Of a DNA stretch of 64,000 bases, positions 19,535 to 29,882 are shown piece after piece. Location: assembly GCF_010993775.1 (NCBI RefSeq), contig NZ_WOTO01000015.1, positions 1 through 64,000 of the forward strand. Direction: 5' to 3'. Numbering within the stretch: position 1 is the stretch's first letter; each line of letters begins with the position of its first letter. Origin of the DNA: Fodinicola feengrottensis. Its GTDB lineage: Bacteria; Actinomycetota; Actinomycetes; Mycobacteriales; HKI-0501. The translations under genes and the position numbers were made by a program. The notes beneath the pieces are model-generated. The model made no database searches, was not told where the DNA came from, and saw only the letters and a program-made list of their open reading frames with translations.

Positions 19535-21553
19535 TCAGAAAGAGATCGCCGGCAGCACCTGTACGTCCGAGGCGCGTACGAACGCGATGCGGTGGTTGTA
19601 CTGGATCTCCACGTAGCGGGTGTGGCCGGTGACGACGGTGTGGTCGCCGGGATACGACGAGTCGATTGTCGGGGGCGTAGTAGTAATCCGTCGACACTCG
19701 CCACTCGCCGAGGGTGTAGCGCTGGCCGGCCGCGATCGTGTAGGCGAGGGCGTCGTCGGGCTGGACCGGTACGGGACTGCCGTTGTACGCGGCCGCTTCT
19801 GGATATGCCTTGCCGTAGACCGGGATGCTGGCCAGGCCGTGCCGCGGGGTGATTTCGAAGCCGGCCGACGAGTACGCCGTTGGGGTGCTGCGCGGGTTCA
19901 GGAACCAGGCTTTTTGGCCGAGGTACCAGATCGCGCTCCAGTCGCCGGACCGCCCCGCCGCCCACGAACTGCTGGCCGGCTTCGGCGCGGGCGCCCCAGT
20001 CGGCGATGTCGGTGGTCGCCGGCCCCGCGTGTAGGCCGACGTCGGTGACCAGCGGCGCGTCGGCGGATGGGGACGTACGCAAATAGACGAAATTGCTGCC
20101 CTGTGCCGCACACGGCGTGCCGCTGCCCGAGGTGTCACAGCCGGACACCGGCAGCTGCTGGGTGGCGAAGTTCGGCGCGATCGTCAGCAGGCCGCCGTGC
20201 CGGTCCTGACGCGGGGTGGCGTGCAGCAGGTCCAGGTAGTGGTTCCAGTCCCAGAACGGTCCCGGATCCCAGTGCATACCCCGAATTTTGTTGGTCGACA
20301 GGCCAGGAACGTTGCCGTGGCCGATAATGTGCTGACGGTCCAGCGGAATGTTGAAACGCTGAGCCAGATAACGCACCAGTTTCGCGGACTGGCGATACAT
20401 CGCCTCGGTGTACCAGGTGGCCCCGGCGGCCGCGAAGCCCTCGTGCTCGATGCCGATCGAGTGGGTGTTCACGTACCAGTTTCCGGCGTGCCACGCGACA
20501 TCCTTGGTCGGCACCATCTGAGTGATATGGCCGTCGCTGGAGCGCATCACGTAGTTCGAGGTGGCCTGGGCCGCCGGATTCTGGAACCAGCTGACCGTGC
20601 CGTTGTAATAGCCCTCTTGGTCGTGAATCACGATGTACTGGATTTTCGACGTCGACGGCCGGTTCGCGAGGTCGTAGTTTCCGTACGCCTCCTTGCTTGT
20701 CCCGGTCTGTTGGTACGCCGCCGGAATGAAGTCGCAGTCCAAAGTGGACGGACAATCCGGCTGGGTGGTGCCGGCCGCGGGAGCGCTCAGGTGCAGTGCC
20801 GCCAGCTGACCGGTGGCCGGCGAGACGCCCGGGGCGGCGGCGAGGGTGACCTGCTGGCCGTCCACGGTCTGCCGGCTCATGCCGGTACGGATGAGGTCGA
20901 AGACCTGGTCGGCGAATTCCTTCGCCCCGGCCGTCGTGGTGGCGCTGGAGTAGCGGCCCACCGCGCCGTACCAGTCGCCGGCCGTTCCCCGTCGCCGGTG
21001 CGTCGAGCGCGTGCTGATAACTGGCCAGCAGTGCGGCCGCGCCGGCGATGTTCGCGGTCGGGTCGGTCCGCAGCCGGTCCGCGCCGATGCCGGTCAGGCT
21101 GGCGGCCGTGGGGAGCGTGCGCAGGGCCGGCGCGTCGAGGCCGGCGCCCGACACGGGCGCGCGCGGCTGGGCCGGCCGGGCGGTTCGCGTCGCCGCGCGG
21201 GTCATCGCCGAAGTCGCCGGAGCCAGAGCCGGAGCCGGAGTTGGAGGCGGAACTGGAGCCGGAGCCGGAGGCGGCCGGCGCGTGGTCCACCACGTACCGC
21301 GCGTCGGTGAGGTTCATCGGCCCGTACCCACCGGACGAGCTGGGCGAGCCGGCGTGGTCGTCCCACCGCGACTCCAGGTACGAGACACCGAGCAGGACCG
21401 TTTCTGGTACGCCGTAGTGCTGAGCGGCCGCGGCGAAGGCCTGCTGCCGGTCGCCGGCAGCGGGCGGTGGTGCCGCCGAGACGGCTGGGATGCCAGCACG
21501 GTCGCGAGGGCGGCGACCGTCGCGGCGGCGAGGATCGGGCGGAGTCGGGGCAT
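19535..21553 (-). CDS. Secreted N-acetylmuramoyl-L-alanine amidase, multiply frameshifted
   Basis: The enzyme cleaves the amide between muramic acid and the stem peptide of peptidoglycan, outside the membrane. The ATG at 21553 opens a signal peptide (MPRLRPILAAATVAALATVL). A lysozyme-like helical module follows (AFAAAAQHYGVPETVLLG, VSYLESRWDDHAGSP), then a Gly/Ser-rich linker. The Amidase_2/PGRP domain follows (KIQYIVIHDQEGYYNGT, WHAGNWYVNTHSIGIEHEG, RQHIIGHGNVPG), with its zinc-binding histidines. The C-terminus is an SH3-like repeat region (WYLGQKAWFLNP; GHTRYVEIQYNHRIAFVRAS). At least five shifts, near 21490, 21200, 20970, 19950 and 19660, must be closed to read about 670 residues. Confidence 0.88.
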
Positions 21554-21799
21554 CGGAAAGCCTCCAGGACGGCAATAACTAACCGTTGACAAGGGCGTGA
21601 GCGAAAGGATCCTACTGGAGGGGTTGCCCGTTTCGACCAGTGATGGGCTGTTGTGTGGAAAACGTGTCCGAGGCCGGACGGGCACGCTTGCGCAGGTCGG
21701 GGCGGTAGTCGCCGGTGCGGCGGACAGTATCCTCGGAGCTAGCGGTCGTCCCGGCATAGTGGCCGGTCCCGCCTTTTTGATCGAAGGGTGCGTCGCGTC
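21554..21799. promoter_or_regulatory. Divergent intergenic region, amidase/cbs
   Basis: Two divergent genes leave 246 bases here. A ggaaagc precedes the amidase ATG on the minus strand and tcgaaggg precedes the cbs GTG. I see no clear promoter boxes or operator. Confidence 0.35.
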
Positions 21800-23171
21800 G
21801 TGCGCGTCTACGACTCTCTCGTCGACCTGGTGGGGAACACCCCGCTGGTCAGACTTTCCAGTGTCACCAGCGGAATCTCCGCGACCGTGCTGGCCAAAGT
21901 GGAGTATTTCAATCCCGGCGGCAGCGTGAAGGACCGGATCGCCCTGCGGATGATCGAGGCCGCGGAAGCATCCGGCGAACTCAAGCCCGCCCGGCGGCAC
22001 CATCGTGGAGCCGACCAGTGGCAACACCGGGGTCGGGCTGGCCATCGTGGCCCAGCGCAAGGGTTACAAGTGCGTCTTCGTCTGCCCCGACAAGGTCAGC
22101 ACCGACAAAATCAACGTCCTCCGGGCGTACGGAGCGGAGGTCGTGGTCGCCCCGACCGCGGTGGCGCCGGACAACCCGGAGTCGTATTACAACGTCTCCA
22201 ACCGGCTGCTGCAGGAGATCCCGGACGCCTGGAAGCCCGACCAGTATTCCAACCCGGAAGGCCCCGAGTCGCACTACCGCTCCACCGGCCCGGAGATCTG
22301 GGACGACACCGATGGCAAGGTGACACATTTCGTCGCCGGCGTCGGCACCGGCGGCACGATCAGCGGCACCGGGCGCTATCTCAAGGAAATCTCCGATGGG
22401 CGCGTACGAGTGATTGGCGCCGACCCGGAGGGCTCGGTCTACTCCGGCGGCTCGGGCCGGCCCTATCTGGTGGAAGGCGTCGGCGAGGACTTCTGGCCGA
22501 CCGCGTACGACCCGAAGGTGCCGGACCAGATCCTGCCGGTGTCGGACCGCGACTCGTTTCTGATGACCCGCCGGCTGGCCCGCGAGGAGGGCCTGCTGGT
22601 CGGCGGCTCATGCGGGATGGCCGTGGTCGCCGCGCTGGAAGTGGCCCGCAAGGCCGGTCCGGACGACGTGGTCGTGGTGCTGCTGCCCGATGGCGGCCGC
22701 GGCTACCTGTCCAAGATCTTCAACGACGACTGGATGGCCGACTACGGTTTTCTCGGCAGTGGCGCCGATGTCACGGTCGGGGACGTGCTGGCCCGCAAGA
22801 GCGGCAAGCTGCCTGAGCTCGTCCACGTACACCCCAATGAGACCGTACGGGAGGCGATCGACATTCTCCGCGAGTACGGGGTGTCGCAGCTGCCGGTGGT
22901 CAGCCAGGAGCCACCGGTGATGGCCGCCGAGGTGGTCGGGACGGTCGTCGAGCGAGATCTGCTGGACGCCTTGTTCAGCGGTCGGGCGCAGCTCGCCGAC
23001 GGGCTGGAGAAGCACATGTCGGCCGCGCTGCCGATGATCGGAGTGGGGGAGCCGGTGCAGGCCGCGATCCACGCTCTGGAGAAGGCGGACGCCGCGCTGG
23101 TGCACGACGGCGGCCTGCCGACCAGCGTCCTGACGCGGCAGGACGTGCTCGGCTACCTCGTCCACGAATAG
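21800..23171 (+). CDS. cbs: Cystathionine beta-synthase, frameshifted
   Basis: This PLP enzyme condenses serine and homocysteine to cystathionine, the first step of reverse transsulfuration. The N-terminus [20 protein letters not shown] and the PLP-lysine segment [16 protein letters not shown] are in one frame. After a shift near 21995, [20 protein letters not shown] and the phosphate loop [16 protein letters not shown] follow in another. The C-terminus is a pair of CBS domains ([35 protein letters not shown]), as in M. tuberculosis Cbs. Length is about 457 residues. The GTG at 21800 is preferred; one at 21788 is in frame too. A cystathionine gamma-synthase gene lies at 38102. Confidence 0.95.
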
Positions 23172-23193
23172 CACCTGACGGGACGAGATCTTG

Positions 23194-23244
23194 GTTAGTT
23201 GGCCCGCGCATAACAGAGTGTCTCTTCTGTACGGGCCAACTAAC
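23194..23244. terminator. Stem-loop downstream of cbs
   Basis: A perfect 13-base inverted repeat, gttagttggcccg at 23194-23206 and its complement at 23232-23244, contains a nested acaga/tctgt pair. It begins 22 bases after the cbs stop. It is most simply a terminator, though an adjoining mobile element makes a transposon remnant possible. Confidence 0.6.
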
Positions 23245-23261
23245 AACGAAAACCGCTATTA

Positions 23262-23424
23262 GGGCGTGTCTCCTAACCCCAGGCGGCGAGGGCCAAGCCC
23301 AAGCGTCGGCTGCCGGCACCGGGCGATCACCCCCATACAACAACGGTATGAAGGTGACCGCCCGGCACCGGCAGCCAACGCTTGGATCTCGACCCTCATC
23401 CACCTGGAGTTAGGAGACACGCCC
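23262..23424. mobile_element. MITE-like element 1, 163 bp, TA target
   Basis: The ends GGGCGTGTCTCCTAAC at 23262 and their complement at the right side form a terminal inverted repeat of about 22 bases with one mismatch, flanked by TA on both sides (23260-23261 and 23425-23426). The interior is itself an imperfect palindrome: ccaagcgtcggctgccggcac faces gtgccggcagccaacgcttgg in outline. There is no coding capacity. The subterminal block acgcttggatctcga is shared with the element at 42822-42980. A TA duplication suggests mobilisation by an IS630- or IS5-like transposase that is not in this window. Confidence 0.8.
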
Positions 23425-24475
23425 TAGGCGGGCAGGCTGGTACGGCGGGTTTCCGGGTCGGCGGAGGTCAGGGCCAGCGCCATCCGTTCGCGCGTTGGCC
23501 TGGGCCTCGCGGGCGACCGGCTGGCGTGCGCGTTCGTACGAGCTGAAGGCCAGCGGGACGGGCAGGTGGGGCATGGTCAGCAGGTCGGCCAGCAGGGCCG
23601 CGTCCTCGATGCCGACGCCGGCGCCCTGACCCAGGGTCGGGCTCATGGCGTGCGCGGCGTCGCCGATGAGGGCGACGCGGTTGCGGACCCACTCGTCGGT
23701 TTCGACCTGATTGACGTTGACGTAGATGCCTTCGACCTCGGACGTCAAGCCCTCTCGTACGGTCTGCCAGGGCCCGATCGCGTCCGGGAACAGATCGGCG
23801 ATCTGCGGTGCCGTCAGTTCGCGGCGGTTGTCCGGCTCACCGGGCAGGAAGACCATGATGTGCAGGTCGCCGTCCGGGGGGTGTTGAAGCCCAGCAGCGC
23901 GCCCGGGCCGGTACGGATGCCGGTGTAGTCGATTTTTTCGCTGTTGGGAATGCGAAACCTGGTGATCGCGACGCCGGTGTAGGTGGGGCGCGGGCCGCCC
24001 AGGACCTCCGTACGGGTCCACGAGTCGATGCCGTCGGCGCCGATGACGGCGTCGAAGACCTGCTCGTCGCCGTTGTCGAACCGGACGAGTACGTCGTCGC
24101 CGCGGTCGTCGACCTCGACTGGTTTCACGCCCGTACGAACAAGGTCGCGGACCGGCGCCAACATGGCCTGTTGCAGGCCCGTACGACTGAAGACCGAGTT
24201 CAGGACGCCGGTCCTGCAGCGGATGTGGCCGCCATCGGCGTCGATGAGGTAACTGCGTTCGGTGCGGTGGTGCGGCCAGGTGGGCGCATCGTCGAAACCG
24301 AGCAGCTTCAGCGCCGCGTAATGCCGGGCGGACAGCGTGATCGCGAGGCCGACGGCGGTCAGTTCGGCGGCCTCCTCGACGACGACCGCTTCGACGCGCC
24401 GCGCCGGCGCAGGCCGGTCGCGAGCGCGAGGCCGGCGATGCCGGCGCCGATGATGAGGATGCGCTTGCCGGTCAT
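23424..24475 (-). CDS. FAD-dependent monooxygenase, frameshifted
   Basis: The N-terminal FAD fold starts MTGKRILIIGAGIAGLALA. The middle carries DAVIGADGIDSWTRTEV, equivalent to the DG motif. The C-terminal FAD motif is RVALIGDAAHAMSPTLGQG followed by GVGIEDAALLADLL. This is the PHBH-fold aromatic hydroxylase class. Shifts near 24400, 23880 and 23485 must be closed; the total is about 350 residues, ending ALTSADPETRRTSLPA. Its ATG overlaps the stop of the SDR gene (ATGA). The stop codon TAG lies exactly at the right edge of MITE-like element 1. With the P450 and SDR it forms a tailoring operon of unknown substrate. Confidence 0.85.
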
Positions 24476-25249
24476 GAGGGGGAGTCCTTCCGCGCGGAAG
24501 TCACGGTCATTCCGCCGTCGATGGTGAAAACCTGTCCGGTGACCCAGCTCGCGGCCGGATCGATGAGCCGGTGGATCCAGTCGGCCACCTCGGCCGGGTC
24601 GCCGAGCCGGCCCAGCGGCAGCAGGGCCGCTTCGCGCTTCTTGATGTCCGCGAGCTGGCCCGCCGGGGCCAGCCGCTCTAACAGACCGGAGTCGGTCGGG
24701 CCCGGAGCCACCGCGTTGACCCGGATTCCGCGGTCCGCGAGCTCGCTGGCCCAGCTCCTGGTCAGGTAGTCGAGGGCGGCTTTGGAAGCGCCGTAGAAAA
24801 CCGCTGGCGAGGCTCGGCAGTTGGCCGAGTGCGCTGGAGACGTTCACGATCGACCCGCCAGTCTTGGCCAGGTGGGGAATGCTGGCGGTCACCAGCCGGG
24901 CCGGCCCGATCAGGTTGATGGCGAGCATTTCGGTGATCGCCTCGAAATCGGTCTCCTCGGTCGGCATTCGTACGTGCATGCCGGCGTTGTTGACCAGGGC
25001 GTCCAGCCGGCCGTACGCGCTGATCGCGAAGTCGACCGAGACGGTCGCCCGGTCCGCGAACGCGAGGTCCGAGGTGATCGAGCGGATGTTCGGGTTCTGG
25101 TCGGCGACCTCCCACAGGGTGTCTTCCTGGCGTCCGGTCACCACCACCCGCCACCCTTCGCGCGCGAGCAGCAGGGCGGTTGCCCGGCCGATGCCGGAGC
25201 CGCCGCCGGTGACCAGTACGACCGGGGAGTCGTCGTTCGCGATGCTCAT
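24472..25249 (-). CDS. Short-chain dehydrogenase/reductase, frameshifted
   Basis: A classical SDR of about 258 residues. The cofactor motif is VVLVTGGGSGIGRATALLL, then LVNNAGMHVRMPTEE (NNAG). The catalytic Ser is in GSIVNVSSALGQLPS, and Y-x-x-x-K in FYGASKAALDYLTRSW after a shift near 24810. DPAEVADWIHRLIDPAASWVTGQ and FTIDGGMTVTS close the fold. It is coupled on both sides by 4-base ATGA overlaps, to the P450 upstream and the monooxygenase downstream. It would oxidise or reduce a hydroxyl/keto intermediate of the same pathway. Confidence 0.92.
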
Positions 25250-26429
25250 GCGGTCGCCGCCAGTTCGGCCGGCGCGATCGAGCTGAGCTGGATCGGCAGC
25301 GCGTGCAGTCCGCGCATCAGTGGACTGATCCGCCATTGCAGCTCTTTTGGTTCCACGGCAAGGGAAATCTCGGAGGATCGGCGCAGTAGCGTGTCGAACG
25401 CGAGTTGGCCTTCCAGTCGGGCCAGTGGCGCGCCCAAGCAGTAGTGCAGGCCCTGTCCGAAGGCCAGGTGCTGGTTGCCGTTTCGTGTACGTTCAAGTCG
25501 TCCGCCTCGCTGACCAGCGCCGGGTCGTGGTTGGCCGAGCCGAGCGCGAGCAGCAGGCCCTCACCGGCGGCGATCCGTACGCCGGCGATGGTCAGGTCCT
25601 CGCTCGCGTATCGGATGGTCGCGTGCGACACCGGGCTGTCGTAGCGGAGCAGTTCCTCCACCGCGTCCGGCGTACGCGCCGGGTCCGACCGCAGCAGTTC
25701 CAGCTGGTCGGGGTGCTGGATCAGCGCCAGCAGGCCGTTGCCGAGCAGGTTGACGGTGGTCTCGTGGCCGGCGATGAGCAGCAACATGAGCGTGCTGAGC
25801 AGCTCCTGCTCGGACAGTACGTCCTTGCCGTTCTGGATCACCGTGGTCGTGACGTCGTCCGCCGGATGGTCGCGCTTGGTCCGCACCAAACCGCCCATGT
25901 ACTGGATCAGCTGGGCCACCGCGGCCGGCCGGGTGGTCACCGACTCCTCGTCAGTGTTGAAGATTTTCGGTGTCCACTCGCGGAAAAGCCGCCAGTCGTC
26001 GGCCGGGATGCCGAGCATCTGGCAGATCACCGTGATCGGCAGCGGCACCGCGAACCGCTCGATGAAGTCGATCGTCTCGCCGGCCGGCAGGTGGTCGATC
26101 AGGTCGTCGGCAATGGCCTGGACGGCGATCCGCAGGCTCTGGATCCGCTTTCGGGTGAACAGGCCGCTGACCACCCGCCGCAACCGCGTGTGGTCGGGCG
26201 GATCGGTGTTCAGCAGCGTACGGATGCCGAACTGATATTGCGGCGGCTGTTCCAGGTGCAGGGGGGCGTCGTGCAGTGCGGCGACCACGTCGTCGTGCCG
26301 GCTGACCAGCCACAACTCGGCGGGGCCAGGGGTGCCGGGCGGGGTCTTGATCCGCTCCACCGGTGCGTCCGCGCGGAGGTTCGCGTATCGCGCGTACCTG
26401 TCAGCTCCGAACACTGGGTCGATGTTCAT
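25246..26429 (-). CDS. Cytochrome P450, frameshifted near the C-terminus
   Basis: A bacterial class I P450 of about 394 residues. The I-helix oxygen-binding motif is LLLIAGHETTVNLLGNG (A-G-x-E-T). The E-x-x-R is in VEELLRYDSP-type context (EELLR), and the heme-ligand loop is LAFGQGLHYCLGAPLARLEG. A shift near 25480 separates VSEADDLNV from the heme loop. ATG at 26429 follows ggagagg. It needs ferredoxin partners, and none is encoded nearby. It is the first gene of the P450-SDR-monooxygenase operon. Confidence 0.93.
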
Positions 26430-26452
26430 CCCAACCTCTCCAAGGACGTAAT

Positions 26453-26466
26453 ACTACGGTTGTAGT
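26453..26466. promoter_or_regulatory. Palindromic operator candidate upstream of the P450 operon
   Basis: ACTAC-GGTT-GTAGT forms a perfect 5-base inverted repeat with a 4-base spacer, 24 bases before the P450 start codon. The region is AT-richer than its surroundings. It would overlap the promoter or leader, as a repressor site does. No regulator gene is adjacent. Confidence 0.4.
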
Positions 26467-26626
26467 GATACGTTGACACTATGCCCGTAGTGGTTAAGCG
26501 TCAAGAGAGTGTGTCCGAGAGGGCAGTCTGACGCGGCCGTGTCAAGTGATCGCCCATTTGGCGTCCGTGAGGCCCGCTATGGGCAGCCTGACGGAAAGAT
26601 TGACACGGTGATGGTAATGTTCGGCC

Positions 26627-27685
26627 ATGACAGATCTGAAGGCGTTTATCGCCGGCCTACCGAAGGTTGAGCTGCACGTACACCACGTCGGGTCGGCCTC
26701 GCCGCGAGCGGTCTCCGCGCTCGCCGCCCGCCACGAAGGCACCACCGCGGTGCCGGCTGACCCGCGCCGCGCTCGCCGACTACTTCACGTTCAGCGACTT
26801 CGCGCATTTCATCGAGGTCTACCAGAGCGTGGTCGCGCTGATCCGCACCACCGAGGACCTGCACCTGCTGACGTACGAGGTGGCGCGCGACCTCGCCGCG
26901 CAGCAGGTCCGTTATGTCGAGCTGCAGGTCACGCCGTACACGCACTTCCTCGCCGGCATCGCGACCCAGGACCTGTGTGCGGTCATCGAGGACGTACGAG
27001 CCATCGCCGCCCGCGAGTTCGGCGTTCAGATGCGGTGGATTTTCGATATCCCCGGCGAATACGGCATCCCGAGCGCGGATGTCACGCTGGCGGCGGCGCT
27101 GGGGCAGCGGCCGGACGGGCTGCTGGGGTTTGGGCTCGGCGGGCCGGAGATCGGGCATCCGCGGGGCACCTTCCAGTCGTACTTCGACCAGGCCATCGCG
27201 GCCGGCCTGCACTCGGTGCCGCACGCCGGTGAGTCGACCGGGCCGCAGACGATCTGGGACGCGCTGACGTTGCTGCGTGCCGAGCGGATCGGGCACGGCA
27301 CGCACTGCATGGAGGACCCGAAGCTGGTCGAGCATCTCGCCGAGCGGCAGATCCCGCTGGAGGTGTCGCCGACCTCGAACGTGTGCACCCGGGTGGTCGA
27401 GTCGTACGCCCAGCACCCGCTGCCGCGGATGGTCGAGGCCGGCCTGCTGGTCACCATCAACTCGGACGACCCACCGATGTTCGCACCACGCTCACTCATG
27501 AGTACGAGGTGGCCGCCGACCTGCTTTCGCTCGACGCGGCCGGCGTCGCGGCCCTGGCCAAAAACGCGGTGTCCGCGTCTTTCGCCGATGTGTCAACGAA
27601 AAACCAGCTGACCGCGGAGATCGACAACTACCTGTCGAGCACTGCGACCAATTCACCGGACCCGACCGGCACCAGCGTCGAATAG
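26627..27685 (+). CDS. add: Adenosine deaminase, twice frameshifted
   Basis: The enzyme converts adenosine to inosine in purine salvage. Zinc-binding HVH is in LPKVELHVHHVGSASPR, HAGEST holds the next His and the catalytic Glu, ERIGHGTHC carries the further His, and TINSDDPPMF the Asp pair. Frames change near 26755 and near 27490 (DDPPMF, then TTLTHEYEVAADLLSLD). The net length is 352 residues, the family norm. The last 58 bases overlap the 3' end of the convergent methyltransferase gene. Confidence 0.93.
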
Positions 27686-28233
27686 CAGTTCGGGGCGTCC
27701 GCCAGCAGCTTCGCGAGCGGGGCGATCTCGTCCGGGTGCGAGGTCGCGTTGTCCGCGACCAGCAGCCCACCCGGGCGGATCACCCGCAGCGGATGCGGCC
27801 ACCAGCGCGGATATTCGGTCCGCTCGGCGTCCAGGAAAAGCAGGTCGACCGAGTCGTCCGGGAGGTCGGCGAGAAACTGTCCGCCGTCGGCGATTTTCAG
27901 GTCCACCCGGTCGGCGAGGCCGGCGGCGGCGATGTTCGCGGCCGCGTCGGCCTGGGTGACCGGGTCGGTGTCCACTGTGGTCACCCGACCGCCGACCGCC
28001 GACCGCGGCACACGCGTCCGCCAGCCAGATCGTCGAATAACCATTGGACGTACCAATTTCCAGCACTCGCGGCGCCGGGATCGCCCGGATCAGGGTGATC
28101 AGAAAAAAGCCGCCGCGCCCGGATCGACATTCCGCCGCCGCTTCAGCCGATCCGGCTCCTTGCCGTCCCATGCGCGACCTTCGTCGTACAACTTGTTCAG
28201 CAGCTGCCTGCGCGCGTCGTCCATGCGCTTCAT
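27628..28233 (-). CDS. SAM-dependent O-methyltransferase, frameshifted
   Basis: This is a class I methyltransferase of the catechol/caffeoyl-CoA O-methyltransferase type (Methyltransf_3). The N-terminus is MKRMDDARRQLLNKLYDEGR, motif I VLEIGTSNGYSTIWLADA, the acidic motif VTTVDTDPV, the metal-type segment VDLLFLDAERTEYPRWW and RPGGLLVADNATSHP. Two shifts, near 28090 and 28005, cancel over the 606 bases (201 residues). The start may be either of two close ATGs, 28233 or 28224. Such enzymes methylate phenolic hydroxyls, but the substrate is unknown. Confidence 0.87.
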
Positions 28234-28287
28234 CTTCCCGCCGCTTTTGTACGCCGCTCCCACTCTGTGAGATTTCTCCGTGCTCAT

Positions 28288-28341
28288 GCCAATGGGCCCG
28301 TTGACTGCCCCCCTCAAAATGCAGTCAACGAGCCCATTGGC
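28288..28341. terminator. Long hairpin terminator after lysine aminotransferase
   Basis: Arms of 21 bases (gccaatgggcccgttgactg on one side) pair with a single G-U-type mismatch around an 11-base loop. It starts eight bases past the stop of the leftward aminotransferase gene at 28349. Confidence 0.8.
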
Positions 28342-28348
28342 AACACGG

Positions 28349-29678
28349 TTACGGGAGGACTTTTTCCAGCGCGGTCAAGGCGAACTCCAGCTCGTCCGCG
28401 GAAATCGTCAGCGCCGGCCGGAACCGGATCGCCCGCTCGCCGCTGGGCAGCGCCAGCACGTGCTCGTCGTTGCGCAGCCGGGTCAGCACGTCGTCCCGTA
28501 CGTCCGCGTTCTCCAGGTCGAACGCGACCATCAGCCCAAGACCGCGGACATTGCTGATCGGGTGCGTCTGGGCGAGCTCGCGCAGCCCGGCCAGGAACTG
28601 CTCACCGCGCTGCGCGGCCTGCTCGATCACGCCGTCCTGCTCGATGATCTCCAGGTAGCGCCGGGAGCGGACCATGTCCACCAGCCCGCCGCCCCAGGTG
28701 GAGTTGATCCGGCCGCTGACGGTGAAGACGTTTTCCGCGACCTCGTCCACTCGCCGGCCGGCCATCACGCCGCCGACCTGGACCTTCTTCGAGAAGGCGA
28801 CGATGTCCGGCTCCAGGCCGAAGTGCTGGTATGCCCACGGCTTGCCGGTCGTACCGACGCCGGTCTGCACCTCGTCCAGAACGAAGAGCGCGTCGTAGTC
28901 ATGGCACAGGTCCTGCATCGCCAACAGGAACTCGGCGCGCATGTGGTTGTCGCCGCCCTCGCCCTGGATCGGCTCGGCGATGAAGCACGCGATGTCGTGC
29001 GGGTTGGCCTCGAAAGCCGCCTTGGCCTGCGCGAGCGCCTGCTTCTCGGCCGCCCTCGACCGCGGCCAGCGCCTCGTCGGTGACCGGGAAGGTCAGCGCC
29101 GGCACGTCGATCCGCGGCCAGTCGAACTGCGGGTAGCGGGCGGTTTTGCCGGGATCGGTGTTGGTCAGCGACATGGTGTAGCCCGTACGCCCATGGAAGG
29201 CGTGCTTGAGGTGCATGACCTTGCTGCCCAGCTCCGGCGAGCGGCCGGCGGCCTCGTTGCGTCGGCTCTTCCAGTCGAAGGCGACCTTCAGCGCGTTCTC
29301 CACCGCGAGCGCGCCGCCCTCGACGAAGAACAGGTGCGGCAGCGCCGGGTCGCCCAGCACCCGTACGAACGTCTCGACGAACTCGGCGAGATGGGTGGTG
29401 TAGATGTCCGGGTTGGCCGGTTTGTTCGCGGCGATCTCGGCCAGCAGGCCCATGAACTCCGGGTCCTCGACGACGCCCGGTACGTTCAGACCCAGCGGCG
29501 CGGACGCGAAGAACGTGTACATGTCCAGGTAGCGCTCGTCGGTCCGGGCGTCGACGATCCACGAGCCCTGGCTCGCCCGGGTGTCCAGCACCAGTTTGAA
29601 GCCGTCGGTCAGCAGATGTTCGGCCAACTTGTCGTGTACGTCGGCGGGTGCGATGGCCGTACCAATGGTTGCCGTCAT
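28349..29678 (-). CDS. lat: L-lysine 6-aminotransferase (class III PLP), frameshifted
   Basis: The enzyme moves the epsilon-amino group of lysine to 2-oxoglutarate, giving the semialdehyde that cyclises to piperideine-6-carboxylate. Recognisable parts are ERYLDMYTFFASAPLG, FFVEGGALAVENALKVAFDW, HAFHGRTGYTMSLTNTDP, DIACFIAEPIQGEGGD, and the PLP-lysine region DIVAFSKKVQVGGVMAGRR. A shift near 29057 separates DEALAAVE from AFEANPHDIAC. Total length is about 443 residues, close to M. tuberculosis Lat. ATG at 29678 starts MTATIGTAIAPADVHDKL. No Lrp-type regulator or downstream dehydrogenase is adjacent. Confidence 0.93.
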
Positions 29679-29882
29679 GATTGAAAATTTCCCCCCATCC
29701 GGGCGAGTGTCCGCAAGAATTCCTTTCAGAGGGTACGTCTTAAGCAACATCCGTCGCCAGGGGAGAGGGCTGGCCACAATGGATCAAGGAAACCTTGCAG
29801 CCGTACGCGCCGAGAATCCAGACAAAACCGGCACAAATTTCATGATCGACAAAAGGTCGTCCGGCTGGCGCCGGCGCCACGG

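Noticed and set aside
26580..26627. A consensus promoter (ttgaca) upstream of adenosine deaminase.
   Set aside because: The only nearby -10-like sequence lies about nine bases from it, too close for a sigma-70-type promoter.
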